A DNA stretch of 64,000 nucleotides from JAAFHB01 sp963675995. GTDB taxonomy: Bacteria > Bacteroidota > Bacteroidia > Bacteroidales > Prolixibacteraceae. This document shows, one piece after another, positions 33,230 through 44,000 of the stretch. Positions within the stretch are counted from its first letter, which is position 1, and the number at the start of each line of letters is the position of its first letter. A program made the translations under genes and the position numbers. The notes beneath the pieces are model-generated. The model was not told where the DNA came from. It searched no databases and saw only the letters and a program-made list of their open reading frames with translations. The DNA is taken from assembly GCA_963675995.2 (NCBI GenBank), contig CAXXIY010000002.1, forward strand, positions 1,116,001-1,180,000, given 5' to 3'.

Positions 33230-34897
33230 TTAATGGTTCCCGGTGGCAGATTCAAGCCGTTTCAAAATGCTGAATATAAAGGTTGCCGATAACAGGCACA
33301 TCACCACTAAAATGGCGAAGAACTGCCACAATTCAATCTTATCCCAAAGGATACCAATCAGTCCAGCTGCAAGGTTACCAAACGCGGTTGCTCCCAGCCA
33401 GGCTCCCTGGGCCAGTCCTTTGTATTTTGGAGGGGCTACTTTGGATACAAATGATATCCCAATGGGGCTGAGAAATAATTCGGCTACGGTAAGTACCAGA
33501 TAGCAATTAATCAGCCAAAACGGAGAAACGAGGTTTTCAGAGGTGCCGCCATTCAATTGCCCGGGTGAAGTAAGTCCCATTGAAGCAGCAATCAAAAGAC
33601 CAAACCCGATCGCTGTAAAAAGCATTCCAAACCCGATTTTCTTTGGGGCGGAAGGCTCAATCCCTTTATTTCGTAACCATGTGAAAAATCCGATGATTAC
33701 AGGTGTTAAGAATACGATAAATATTGGGTTGAATTGCTGAAATTTTTGTGGAGTGATGGTATAATCGCCTGTAAAAGAACTGATCATGTACCATGCAAGC
33801 GCTACACTGGCAACAAAAACACCTCCTCCAATCAGTTTTAAATTACGTCCTTTTCCGATGAAAATCAGGATTGAACCGATAATTGCAAACAGAACAGGTA
33901 ACAATTGGCTCAAATCGAAAAGTACATAGGTGCTTGGTTTTACGTGCCCTAATTGCGTGTAGTCTCTGGCGAAGATGGTCATGGTAAATCCGTTTTGATG
34001 GAAGGCCATCCAGAAGAATATAACTACAAAGAAAACCAGTCCCAGTGCAATAAGTCGTTCGCGGGTTTGCTGAGGGGTGAGGAGGACCATCTTGCTTTTA
34101 AGATCAACCGATTTCGATTTTTGTTTTTCAGTTACGTCAGCTTGTTGATAATATTTTCTAAATCCGATAAAAATCAAAAATGAAACCACCATACTGGCTG
34201 CTGCAACTGCAAAACCTGCATTGTACGAGCTGGCTAGTGTTTCGATATAAGTTTTCGAAAACGAGGTTAAATCGGTAAAATTATTTCCCAATTGAGCGTG
34301 CGCTAACTGAGTCAGTTTACTTACATCTTCAAGTTTGCCATCCAGAAACTGATGTGCCATGTGCGGGATTGATGAATCATAAGTAAACCCTTTCCCTTTT
34401 AGAACCCAGTTTCCGATAGCTCCTGCAGCCGAAGGGGCAAAGAAAGCTCCAATATTGATCCCCATATAGAAAATATTGAAAGCGTTGTCACGGTTGGCAC
34501 TGTACTTCGGATCATCATACATGTTTCCGACCAGTGCCTGCAGGTTTCCTTTGAAAAATCCGGTTCCGAGCGAAATGACAGCAAGAGCAGAATATACCAC
34601 TGCAATACCCAGTCCGGGCATAGCTAAAATGGTGTATCCTAAAAACATAATAACCAAACCGACCGTTATTGTTTTCCCATACCCCAAAAGGTTGTCTGCC
34701 ACATATCCACCAAGTAAGGGCAAAAAATAAATTCCAAACAGGAAACTACCGTATATACCACCGGCTTCAGCAGTCGAAAAACCAAATTTGGCCTGAAGAT
34801 AAAGTACAAAAATGGCCAGCATGGTGTAATATCCAAACCGTTCACCCATGTTTGCGAAAAAAGCCACTAATAGCCCTTTGGGATGTCCTTTAAGCAT
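33230..34897 (-). CDS. POT-family proton-dependent oligopeptide transporter
   Basis: Imports di- and tripeptides with protons. 555 aa from the ATG at 34897 (MLKGHPKGLLVAFFANMGERFGYY), the usual start of this family; the frame continues to a TTG at 34939. TM1 has the ExxERFxYY-type motif as MGERFGYYTM, which couples protons to peptide. The second signature GTGFFKGNLQALVGNMY and the late WFFAI/LFLSPIGISFVSKVAPPKY motif are present. About 14 membrane segments. Its neighbours include an MFS carrier and the dipeptidase PepD some 3-6 kb away, which suggests peptide use. Confidence 0.93.
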   Translation of the reverse strand: MLKGHPKGLLVAFFANMGERFGYYTMLAIFVLYLQAKFGFSTAEAGGIYGSFLFGIYFLPLLGGYVADNLLGYGKTITVGLVIMFLGYTILAMPGLGIAVVYSALAVISLGTGFFKGNLQALVGNMYDDPKYSANRDNAFNIFYMGINIGAFFAPSAAGAIGNWVLKGKGFTYDSSIPHMAHQFLDGKLEDVSKLTQLAHAQLGNNFTDLTSFSKTYIETLASSYNAGFAVAAASMVVSFLIFIGFRKYYQQADVTEKQKSKSVDLKSKMVLLTPQQTRERLIALGLVFFVVIFFWMAFHQNGFTMTIFARDYTQLGHVKPSTYVLFDLSQLLPVLFAIIGSILIFIGKGRNLKLIGGGVFVASVALAWYMISSFTGDYTITPQKFQQFNPIFIVFLTPVIIGFFTWLRNKGIEPSAPKKIGFGMLFTAIGFGLLIAASMGLTSPGQLNGGTSENLVSPFWLINCYLVLTVAELFLSPIGISFVSKVAPPKYKGLAQGAWLGATAFGNLAAGLIGILWDKIELWQFFAILVVMCLLSATFIFSILKRLESATGNH

Positions 34898-35026
34898 AAA
34901 TTGTTGTTTTAAGGGGTTAAAATTGTCTAATTGCGGCAAATATAGCGAACTTTTTTGGTGGCTTAATAATGTTATAAATCATGTTTTACAAGTATTTTAC
35001 CCGATTAATGAACTAAAATTCCGGTG

Positions 35027-35060
35027 TTGTATAACACACACCGATTTCTTCGTAAATTTG
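35027..35060 (+). promoter_or_regulatory. Promoter for nnr
   Basis: TAAATTTG at 35053-35060 is an exact TAnnTTTG match, and TTG at 35027-35029 is 23 bases upstream, at the upper end of the allowed spacing. The ATG of nnr follows 21 bases after the -7 box. The 184-base gap also has to hold the divergent POT promoter. Confidence 0.5.
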
Positions 35061-35081
35061 AAAGTAGAAAGACATATCTAA

Positions 35082-36632
35082 ATGAAAATTTTCACTACTG
35101 CGCAAGTTGCTGATTTGGATCGGTATACAATTGAAAATGAGCCAATCGAATCTATCGATCTTATGGAGCGGGCCTCCAACCAGGTTGCCGGATGGATCTC
35201 TGCGCACTATGATCCCCATCAGCGATTAGCCGTTTTTGCAGGCCCGGGCAATAACGGAGGCGATGCACTTGCCGTTTCGAGATTACTGACATTGCAGAAT
35301 TTTAAGGTTGATGTTTATATCCCCGATGCCGGAAAATTTTTTTCTGAATGCTTCCTGATCAATCTTCAGCGATTGAAAGAGGTTCAGCAAATCTCAACAA
35401 TAAACTGGAGTGGTGATGACCCCTTTCCTGAACTTTCAAATTACGATCTGATCATTGATGGATTATTTGGATCAGGACTAACACGCCCGCTCTCAGGATT
35501 TCCCGCAGAGCTCGTCAAATACCTGAATAATTGCAATATTCCCATTATTTCAATCGACATTCCTTCGGGCCTTATGGGTGAAAATAATCAAGGGAACGAT
35601 CCTCATGCAATCATTCAGGCTCATCATACGCTTACCTTTCAATTTCCGAAATTAAGTTTCTTTTTTAAAGAGAATGAGAAATTTACCGGAAAGTGGGAGA
35701 TCCTTCCTTTCGGTCTGCATCCAGGAGGAATTAAAATGAAAGAGACCCCATGGAACTATTCAGACCAGGATGCCATTGTTCCAATTCTAAAACCAAGAGA
35801 CAAATTCTCACACAAAGGAACTTTTGGGCATGCCCTTCTTGTGGCGGGTAGCACAGGGAAAATGGGTGCAGCTATTCTTGCTTCAAAGGGTTGTTTAAGG
35901 TCTGGTGTCGGTTTATTGACAGTTCACCTTCCTGGATCAGGAAATCAATTTATGCAAACAGCTGTATTTGAGGCGATGGTTAGTATCGATGAATCGGAAG
36001 ATTTCATTTCGCATATTCCGGTTTCTTCAGTTTATAAGGCAATAGGAATTGGACCTGGCCTTGGGAAGTCGGAGGAGACAGCAAAAGCATTAAACTTTCT
36101 TTTTGAGAATTATCATGCTCCCATGGTAATTGATGCCGATGCACTCAATATCCTTTCCAGTCATCCTGAAATGATGAAGCTTATACCCGCTGAATCTATT
36201 TTAACTCCCCATCCCCTGGAGTTTGAGCGGTTGGCTGGACATGCTGAATCCGATTTTGAACGGTTGTCATTAACCCGAAGGTTTGCCCAGATCCACAATG
36301 TGATTATGATTCTTAAAGGGGCATTTACCGCCATCGCGTTTCCCGACGGTGGTTGCTGGTTTAATAGTACGGGTAATCCGGGTATGGCCACGGGAGGAAG
36401 TGGCGATGTTCTTACAGGTATTCTTACCGGACTGTTGGCTCAGGGATATTCTCCTCGCGAAGCGGCCCTTCTGGGCGTTTATTTGCATGGACTTTCCGGC
36501 GATCTGGCAGTGGAGGGTTCCTCTGAGGAGGCTTTAATTGCAAGTGATATTACTGATCATCTTGGCGGAGCATTTTCCATCCTGAAAAGTGTCCCCGGTT
36601 TTGGGAAAGCCAAAAAAAAGATTCAATTTTGA
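35082..36632 (+). CDS. nnr: Bifunctional NAD(P)H-hydrate epimerase/dehydratase
   Basis: Repairs hydrated NADH and NADPH. 516 aa with two domains. The N-terminal epimerase (YjeF-N, about 1-210) shows MERASNQVAGWI, FAGPGNNGGDALAVSR and DLIIDGLFGSGLTRPL. The C-terminal ADP/ATP-dependent dehydratase (about 225-505) shows KGTFGHALLVAGSTGKMGAA, GIGPGLGKSEET, DADALNIL, and GNPGMATGGSGDVLTGI with the catalytic Asp. Full length compared with E. coli (515 aa). The next gene follows by 41 bases. Confidence 0.97.
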   Translation: MKIFTTAQVADLDRYTIENEPIESIDLMERASNQVAGWISAHYDPHQRLAVFAGPGNNGGDALAVSRLLTLQNFKVDVYIPDAGKFFSECFLINLQRLKEVQQISTINWSGDDPFPELSNYDLIIDGLFGSGLTRPLSGFPAELVKYLNNCNIPIISIDIPSGLMGENNQGNDPHAIIQAHHTLTFQFPKLSFFFKENEKFTGKWEILPFGLHPGGIKMKETPWNYSDQDAIVPILKPRDKFSHKGTFGHALLVAGSTGKMGAAILASKGCLRSGVGLLTVHLPGSGNQFMQTAVFEAMVSIDESEDFISHIPVSSVYKAIGIGPGLGKSEETAKALNFLFENYHAPMVIDADALNILSSHPEMMKLIPAESILTPHPLEFERLAGHAESDFERLSLTRRFAQIHNVIMILKGAFTAIAFPDGGCWFNSTGNPGMATGGSGDVLTGILTGLLAQGYSPREAALLGVYLHGLSGDLAVEGSSEEALIASDITDHLGGAFSILKSVPGFGKAKKKIQF

Positions 36633-36673
36633 AAGGTCAAATGATCTTGAAAGTATTTACTAAAAACGATAAA

Positions 36674-37783
36674 ATGAAACAAGTTGCAATTCTGTTATTA
36701 ACCTCTTTGTTTATTGCCGGAAATGTTACAGCTACAATCAAAGACGACAAGAAGAAAGTGGCCGGGGAGATGGCAGTGATCTCGGGCGGTATTGTCTATT
36801 CACTTCCCCGTACCGGGGTTCGTATTATGGCGGAGGTAACACAGGAGAAATTTTTCCATGGCCCTTATTATGAGTATGCTCAGAAATATATTGGAGTAAA
36901 AGCCGCTCCGGCTTCAGATAGTGAGTTTTGGAAGATAACCGATTTGAAACTCGAAACTTTCGGATCGCCTGATCCGGCCGAAGTTCATAAGGCAACAGGT
37001 GCGGTGGCATCAATGATATCTCTTACGGATGAGGGTGTCATCGTAGGAATTAACAGCACGGTCAAAGCCGAGGCCAGTAAAACATACACCTCAATATTCA
37101 CCCCTTCAGTAGATGTTCCGCGTGAGATTTGGTCCGAAATGTCGATGCATTCGTTTCTTGAAACAAAAGATTCATTGAAACATTCGGGCGACAAACTAAA
37201 ATCTTTTGAGGAAAAAGCAGCAGAGGCTGCCCAGGATATTTTGAAATTACGTAAGCGGAAGGCGCTTCTTTTAGCCGCGAAATACGATAAGCTTCCTCCT
37301 GATGGGAAAGCCTATCAGGTTGTGGTGGATGAACTGGATAAAATAATTGAAAATTATGAAGCTCTTTTTATTGGAAAGTCTTTCAAAGCGACCCATAAAT
37401 ATGTATTTGAAGTGATTCCGGAAGCCAAAGCGAATAAGGCGCTGGTGGCATTCAGGTTCTCATCATCTTCAGGTGTTTTACCTGAAAGTAATGTTTCAGG
37501 TAAACCTATTATGCTGGAATTAGATCCGAATCTTGATCTTGCACATAACAGCGACCAGAAAGCAACGCCGGTTGCCGGTGAGACTTCGACCAACGGATTG
37601 TTTTACAGAACGCCGGGATTGGTTCTTGCCCGTTTGCTTAATGGCAGTGACGTTCTGGCTCAGGCTCGACTTTCGATGGCTCAGTTTGGCACCGTTTCTC
37701 CTGTTCCGGATGGACTGATAAACGGAGAATACTCAATTGAATTTCATCCTGTTACCGGAGCAATCCGACGTATAGGTAATTAA
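36674..37783 (+). CDS. DUF4831 family exported protein
   Basis: 369 aa with a signal peptide (MKQVAILLLTSLFIAGNVTA). DUF4831 is a Bacteroidota family of unknown function; the conserved N-terminal block is GIVYSLPRTGVRIMAEVTQEKFFHGPYYEYAQKY (read in parts: YSLPRTGV, GPYYEYAQKYIG). A helical segment (about 165-225) is followed by a beta-rich C-terminus. No catalytic motif is visible. The ATG at 36674 is chosen over an upstream TTG (36629) because only the shorter form has a leader. It is followed by a terminator. Confidence 0.82.
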   Translation: MKQVAILLLTSLFIAGNVTATIKDDKKKVAGEMAVISGGIVYSLPRTGVRIMAEVTQEKFFHGPYYEYAQKYIGVKAAPASDSEFWKITDLKLETFGSPDPAEVHKATGAVASMISLTDEGVIVGINSTVKAEASKTYTSIFTPSVDVPREIWSEMSMHSFLETKDSLKHSGDKLKSFEEKAAEAAQDILKLRKRKALLLAAKYDKLPPDGKAYQVVVDELDKIIENYEALFIGKSFKATHKYVFEVIPEAKANKALVAFRFSSSSGVLPESNVSGKPIMLELDPNLDLAHNSDQKATPVAGETSTNGLFYRTPGLVLARLLNGSDVLAQARLSMAQFGTVSPVPDGLINGEYSIEFHPVTGAIRRIGN

Positions 37784-38081
37784 AATAAATATTTATGTTT
37801 CGCATCAGAAGAGACAAGGCACCGCCTTGTCTCTTCTGTTTTCAAACCTTGTCTTAACTATTTTCAATTGCAAATAGTTAGTTTTTTAAAGGTTAGATGG
37901 AGTTGAAGATCAGCGAAGTAATGCCCGCAACGCAGGATGGTGATATTTTCATTTTGATTTGTGATTTCTCAAGCATGGCATTTCATGATTTTTGATCAAC
38001 GTAAAATCAACAGCTTTTAGCTATATTGTGCCGCAGAAATCAAAAATATTTTTTCCATTTAAACATTCTTACCCAATTAAA
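37784..38081. other. Intergenic region between DUF4831 and MFS genes
   Basis: About 300 bases. It contains the terminator hairpin at 37806-37838. A 32-codon frame (37897-37995, starting MELKISEVMPATQ) has no family match that I recognise and no clear ribosome-binding site. The remainder is AT-rich and probably carries the promoter of the MFS gene. Confidence 0.5.
37806..37838 (+). terminator. Strong hairpin after the DUF4831 gene
   Basis: Fifteen-base arms cagaagagacaaggc (37806-37820) and gccttgtctcttctg (37824-37838) pair perfectly with a 3-base loop, followed by tttt. It lies 22 bases after the stop. Its gagacaaggc core is like short palindromes seen repeatedly in Bacteroidota, so it may be a dispersed copy. 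Confidence 0.8.
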
Positions 38082-39485
38082 ATGCAAGAACTAAAAAAAT
38101 CCCTTCGCGACTCGAAATCAGCACGTTGGTTGATGCTTGGACTGGTGTCGTTTACCATGATGTGTATGTATTATCTCACCGATGCAATGGCTCCTTTACA
38201 GGAAAGATTACAGGCCAATTTATCATGGTCGGCTTCCGACTATGGTTTATTTACTAGCGGTTATGGCTGGTTCAATGTGTTTCTGCTGATGCTTGTTTTT
38301 AGTGGAATGATTCTTGATAAACTGGGAGTTCGGTTTACCGGAATTCTTGCAATCGCGATTATGTTGATTGGAGGGTTTATTAAGTATCTGGCAATCTCGG
38401 GTCATTTTCATGGCATGTTCGAGTTCTCAATAGGCTCCATGCAATTAATTTCTCCGACTACAAAATCTGCTGTGGTAGCTGGATTTGGTTTTGCCGTTTT
38501 TGGAGTTGGATGTGAGATGTTTGGTATTGCAGCCAACAAAGCGGTAGTACGTTGGTTTCGTGGAAAAGAGATGGCATTAGCTATTGGATTAAACACATCG
38601 ACTGGTCGTATTGGAACTGCTCTGGCAATGTTTACACCCATCCCGTTGATCAAGATGACTGGCAATATCAGTATGCCGGTGATCGTTTCCCTTTTCTTAT
38701 TGGGGATTGGGATGTTGGTATTTGTCCTGTTTACCTTTATGGATCGACAATTGGATAAGGAGGATGCTGATGCGGGTGTGCCTGACGGTGAAGAATTCAA
38801 GTTTGCGGATATCATCGAAATAGGGCGAAATCGAGCATTTTGGTACATAACCGCTTTATGTGTACTTTTTTATTCGGCTGTTTTCCCCTTTATTAAGTAT
38901 GCGACGAACATGATTGTCCAGAAGTTTGGAATAACAGACTCATTTGCTGGTTATATTCCCGCCTTATTGCCTTTCAGTGCGTTACTGCTTACCCCGATTT
39001 TCGGCAGCATGTTCGACAAAAAAGGGAAAGGCGCCACCATCATGATTATAGGTTCTATACTTCTTGTTTGTGTTCATTTGCTTTTCTCGATACCTTCATT
39101 AAACAGCTTTCCTATCGCAATAGGATTAGTGATGGTCTTAGGGATTGCCTTTTCAATGGTACCATCTGCCATGTGGCCATCCATTGCCAAAATTATCCCG
39201 GAAAGCAAACTGGGAACCGCCTATGCGATGACCTTCTGGGTTCAGAACTGGGGTCTGATGGGTGTCCCTCTTCTTATTGGAATTGTTTTGGATAAATATT
39301 GTATTACCGGTACAATAAACAAAATGGTTGATGGGCAGCAACAGGTTATTACCCAGTATAATTATACCCTCCCGATGTTGATCTTCGCCTGCTTTGGAAT
39401 GCTTGCTATCGTTTTCTCATTCTTGTTGAAAACAGAGGATCGTAAAAAAGGGTATGGACTGGAATTGCCAAATATCGAAAAATAG
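38082..39485 (+). CDS. MFS transporter, MFSD1-like
   Basis: 467 aa, 12 membrane segments, from the ATG at 38082 (MQELKKSLRDSKSARWLMLG); the longer frame would start at TTG. It has the split-loop pattern of MFS (SGMILDKLGVRF) and a large central loop with KEDADAGVPDGEEF. Overall layout resembles bacterial relatives of MFSD1 and NarK-like carriers. MFSD1 exports dipeptides, and the next gene encodes an Xaa-His dipeptidase, so dipeptide transport is a reasonable but unproved guess. Confidence 0.82.
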   Translation: MQELKKSLRDSKSARWLMLGLVSFTMMCMYYLTDAMAPLQERLQANLSWSASDYGLFTSGYGWFNVFLLMLVFSGMILDKLGVRFTGILAIAIMLIGGFIKYLAISGHFHGMFEFSIGSMQLISPTTKSAVVAGFGFAVFGVGCEMFGIAANKAVVRWFRGKEMALAIGLNTSTGRIGTALAMFTPIPLIKMTGNISMPVIVSLFLLGIGMLVFVLFTFMDRQLDKEDADAGVPDGEEFKFADIIEIGRNRAFWYITALCVLFYSAVFPFIKYATNMIVQKFGITDSFAGYIPALLPFSALLLTPIFGSMFDKKGKGATIMIIGSILLVCVHLLFSIPSLNSFPIAIGLVMVLGIAFSMVPSAMWPSIAKIIPESKLGTAYAMTFWVQNWGLMGVPLLIGIVLDKYCITGTINKMVDGQQQVITQYNYTLPMLIFACFGMLAIVFSFLLKTEDRKKGYGLELPNIEK

Positions 39486-39522
39486 AGTTTATCTACTGTA
39501 TTAAATTTAAAATCATAAAATT

Positions 39523-40983
39523 ATGAGCAAGGAGATCGTTCATCTTGACCCAAAGTCGGTTTGGGAGAATTTTTACAAACTGACTCAGGTTCCGCGCCCT
39601 TCGAAAAAGGAGGAGAAAATTCAGGCATTTATGATGGATTTCGGTAAAAGTTTGGGACTGGTAACCGAGAGGGATAGTGTTGGAAACATTCTGATCCGAA
39701 AACCGGCCACACCGGGGATGGAGAATCGTAAAGGTATTATCCTCCAGGGGCACCTGGATATGGTTCCCCAAAAGAACAACAGTACCGTTCACGATTTTGA
39801 GCAAGATCCTATTGATGCCTGGATAGATGGCGATTGGGTTCGTGCACGCGGAACAACACTTGGAGCAGATAACGGAATAGGTGTTGCCAGTGCGATGGCG
39901 GTCCTGCAATCAAAAGATCTGGTGCATGGACCTATTGAGGCGCTGTTCACCTGTGATGAGGAAACAGGAATGACTGGTGCATTGGGTTTGCAACCCAATT
40001 GGCTAAAGGGGGATATTTTACTCAATATGGACTCTGAAGAGGAGGGCGAGCTTTATGTGGGTTGTGCTGGTGGAATAAATGCTGATATCGAATTTGAATA
40101 TGATGAGGTAATTGTTCCGGAAAATGTAAAGCCTTTTAAGCTCATTATTACCGGACTCAAAGGTGGACATTCGGGCCTTGATATCATTTTAGGCAGAGGT
40201 AATGCCAATAAGTTGATCGTTAGGTTTTTAAAATATGCAACACGTGAACTGGACGTCCGTCTGGCAGAAATAAATGGCGGGGGGATGAGAAATGCGATTC
40301 CCCGCGAGGCTTATGCAGTGGTGCTTGTACCCGACGATAATATTACCCTGTTGAATAAAGCAGTTAAACGGTACGAATCGATTTTCAAAAGCGAATTGGG
40401 CGCTGTTGAACCGACCCTCAGTTTTACAATTGAAGAGACTGAGGTACCAAAATCACTGATTGAAGAGCGTGTACAGGATGACCTGATTGATGCTATTTAT
40501 GGATGTCCGAACGGAGTGATCCGGATGAACGACGGGATGCCAGGAATGGTCGAAACCTCTACAAATCTTTCGACGATTAAATCACGCAAAGGGGTTATTT
40601 TCGTTAAATGTCTTCTCCGTAGTTCGGTTGACTCTGCAAAGGATGACCTTGTGGAGCAGGTCGACAGCGTATTTGCCCTTGGTGGCGCTATGGTCTCATT
40701 TGATGGCGGATATCCTGGATGGAAACCTAAAATGGACTCGCAGATTCTTGGTGAGATGAAGGAGATCTATCAAGCTAAATTCGGGAGAACACCAGCTGTG
40801 CTGGGAATCCATGCCGGTTTAGAATGTGGTATCCTTGGAGCAACTTACCCAAACTGGGATATGATCTCATTCGGTCCAACAATGCGCTCCCCTCATTCAC
40901 CAGATGAACGGGTTAATATCCCTTCGGTTCAAAAATTCTGGGATTTTCTGGTTGAGGTGATTAAAAATATCCCTGTAAAATAG
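39523..40983 (+). CDS. pepD: Aminoacyl-histidine dipeptidase (M20/M28 family)
   Basis: Cytosolic zinc dipeptidase, 486 aa, the usual length for PepD. Metal ligands are visible in LQGHLDMVPQ (His, Asp), GADNGIGVA (bridging Asp), the catalytic pair DEETGMTGA, and NMDSEEEGEL. The dimerisation domain is in the middle and a late His (GIHAGLECG) completes the site. It follows the MFS gene by 37 bases and probably forms an operon with it. Confidence 0.96.
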   Translation: MSKEIVHLDPKSVWENFYKLTQVPRPSKKEEKIQAFMMDFGKSLGLVTERDSVGNILIRKPATPGMENRKGIILQGHLDMVPQKNNSTVHDFEQDPIDAWIDGDWVRARGTTLGADNGIGVASAMAVLQSKDLVHGPIEALFTCDEETGMTGALGLQPNWLKGDILLNMDSEEEGELYVGCAGGINADIEFEYDEVIVPENVKPFKLIITGLKGGHSGLDIILGRGNANKLIVRFLKYATRELDVRLAEINGGGMRNAIPREAYAVVLVPDDNITLLNKAVKRYESIFKSELGAVEPTLSFTIEETEVPKSLIEERVQDDLIDAIYGCPNGVIRMNDGMPGMVETSTNLSTIKSRKGVIFVKCLLRSSVDSAKDDLVEQVDSVFALGGAMVSFDGGYPGWKPKMDSQILGEMKEIYQAKFGRTPAVLGIHAGLECGILGATYPNWDMISFGPTMRSPHSPDERVNIPSVQKFWDFLVEVIKNIPVK

Positions 40984-40991
40984 GTTAATAA

Positions 40992-41024
40992 AGCCCTGTC
41001 AGGTTTACAAAACCTGACAGGGCT
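40992..41024. terminator. Palindrome between convergent pepD and kinase genes
   Basis: Arms agccctgtcaggtt (40992-41005) and aacctgacagggct (41011-41024) pair perfectly with a 5-base loop. The ccctgtcagg core is the same as in the palindrome at 33161-33191. Located 9 bases after the pepD stop and just ahead of the opposing stop codon. Confidence 0.8.
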
Positions 41025-41029
41025 AATTC

Positions 41030-44000
41030 TTATAAGGTAGACGAGTTATTGATGAACTCGTCGATTACTTTTAGTAATTCCTCTAAATCGAGTGGTTTGG
41101 TCAGATAATTTTTAGCTCCGGCCTTCAATAATTTGAGACGTTGCTGAGGCATTGCGTCTGCACTTATTACAACTACAGGAATGGTACAGGTGCTTTCCTC
41201 AGTCTGAAGTAGTTTGATCACCTCGCTGCCATGTATATCCGGCAGGTCAAGATCAAGAAGAATTAAATCGGGTTTGTGCATGATAGCCAGATTTACAGCC
41301 TGCTTTCCTTGTGAAGTTGTAATTAGCTGAATATTAGAGCGCTGGGTAGAGAGAATTTGATCAATTAATTCTACATTGGAGATATTATCTTCGATATACA
41401 GAATTTTACCCTTTTCATAGGCAGATCCAGATTCCATCGCAGTCAGTTTTCCCGATTTTCCAATACTTTCGATTTGACCTTCACATTTGGGCAGTTCAAT
41501 CCAAAATGTACTTCCTTCTCCCATGGTACTCTCCACGCCTAGATTCAACCCCATGGCATCCATCAGTTTTTTTACTACGGCCAGACCAAGGCCCGTACCT
41601 TCAGTTGCCGATTTCTCTGCTCCAATTCTTTCAAAGGGATTGAAAAGTTTAGGGAGGTCCTCAGCCGGGATTCCCAAACCGTTATCAGATATCGATATCC
41701 TGACCGGAACAATACCGTCCGGATTTTGATCCATCATTTCGGTTTTTATAATTACCGAACCCCCTTTGATGTTGTACTTTATGGCATTATTCAACAAATT
41801 CAGCAATATTTGTTTTAATCGCTGCCTGTCGGATTTTACAAAAAGTTGATTGTAGGGTGAATTTACCATTTCGATTGAGATTTGTCGCTCATTAGCGTAG
41901 GGACGCAGCGCATCCATCATTTCAAAAATGATATTATCTAACTTGACCGGCTCAATAGAGAGAGAGAGTCTGCCGGCTTCAATCCGTGAAATATCCAATA
42001 CTTCATTGATCAAATCGAGTAAGTGTTTACCGCTTCGAATGATGTGTTGCATCCCTTTCTTTTGTCCGGAGTTGAGTTCTCCCATTAAAATGAGTTGTGC
42101 AAAGCCCAATATGGAGTTCATTGGAGTCCGGAGCTCATGACTCATGCGTGACAGAAACTCGCTTTTGGCCAGATTTGCCTTTTCCGCTTCTATTCTGGCC
42201 TTCAGAATTTCGTCTTCCGTTTTTTTTCGCTCTTCAATTTCTTTGAGCAAATTTTCATTCGTCTCTTCAAGTTGTGATGTTCTTTGCTCAATTTTCTCCT
42301 CAAGGGTGGCATTGAGATCCAAAATCTCCTGCTCTGCCTTCTTTCGAAGAGTAATATCCTGTTTTACTGCCAGATAATTTGTGATTGCCCCGGAGGTATC
42401 CAGAATCGGTGTAATGGAGATACTCTCCCAATATAGTTCTCCATTTTTCTTTTTATTGATCCATTCACCCTGCCAAGGTTTTCCAGATTTGATTGTCTTC
42501 CATAAATCGCGGTAGACTTCATCACTCGTTTGACCAGATCTTAATAAGCTCGCATTTTTCCCTTGCACCTCTTCAAAGGAATATCCGGTGGTCAGGTAAA
42601 ACGCAGGGCTGACATACTCGATATGGGCCTCCAGATCGGTAATAACAATGGAAACAGGGCTTTGCTCAATGGCCTGGTATAGTTTCCGGATCTCATTTTC
42701 ACTCTGTTTCCTACTGGTTATATCCCGTATAAAACGGAGCACACGGTCTTTTTCCAGATAAGCTATTCTGGCATCAAAGTAAAACGCCCTTCCCTCCCTG
42801 ACTGCCGAATATTCGTAACTGATAATTTCATGACTTTCGAGGCATTCATTGATTTTTTTAAGGTGTAATTCTGCAGTATTGGCATCAAAAACATCTCTCA
42901 CATTTGCCCCTATCAACTTGTCAATTGGGTAGAGCAATACCGCAAATTTAGCACTGAAATTTTCCAGATAATTTCCTTCCTTGTCAGAAATAAAGATCAG
43001 ATCAGGCATAGCAGCAATGATTGCATTTAGCCTGTTATTCTGCTGTCTGATTTTTTCTTCTGCCTTCTTGTTTTCTGTGATGTCGATTGCCGTTGCAGAT
43101 AAAAACTGGGAGCATTATTGTCATCAACAATTATTGTCGCATTCATCAGTGAAGGGAAAGGGGTACCGTCTTTCCGGGTACGCCAAACTTCCTCACCGGT
43201 AAAACCACCAACTTTTTTCAACTGATCCAACATTTCGACCACACGTGGTAATTGTTGTTCCGAATGGAGTATGGAGAGATTTTTACCAATTAAATCGGCC
43301 ACCTCCCATCCATGCATCCTGGCAAATGCATTATTGGCATAAATCAAAATGCCATTCGGGTCAGAGATCGCATTTCCGTAACTAGCCTGATCGGAAATAG
43401 TTCGAAATTTCAATAACTCATCTTCTGCCTGTTTTCTTTTTGTAATATCGATAATTCCTCCCCTATAGCCCTTGAAAATATTATATTCATCAAATATGGG
43501 TACTCCGTTTATTTCAATCCAAATTAAACATTTATCGGCATTAAAGATTGGGCACACTAATTGTTTAACTGACTCCCTTCTGTTATACTTTTCGATCACC
43601 TGTTCCCGATATCCCTCCGGTATGGGATCGGAAAAGGATATTTTTCCGGTTATTTGCTTAGGAGTAAAACCTAAAACCTGATAAACAACAGGACTTATTT
43701 AGGTATATAATCCTGTTGCATCTGTTTCCCAGATCATGGTTTGACTGATTTCTGCTATTTGACTGAATCGTTCCTGGCTTTTTTTAAGCTCATCCTCCAT
43801 CTGCCGGCGACTTGTGATATCTTCTTTAATGGCAATGAAATGGGTGATTTTGCCACTTGAATTGTGGATAGGGGATATGGTGGATGATTCCCAGTAAAGC
43901 TCCCCATTTTTCCTTTTATTATGAAATACTCCGTGCCACTCTTTTCCATTACTTATATTATCCCAAAGCAGTGTATATTCGTCAGGTTGGGTTTCACCCG

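Noticed and set aside
33230..34939. TTG start of the POT gene at 34939
   Set aside because: The ATG at 34897 gives the standard family N-terminus, and the extra residues match nothing.
37897..37995. 32-codon frame in the DUF4831-MFS gap
   Set aside because: No ribosome-binding site or recognisable family; likely chance.
43027..43599. Middle kinase segment as a separate gene
   Set aside because: It begins and ends mid-PAS domain, is in frame with the upstream segment across a single stop, and continues into the third segment after a one-base shift.
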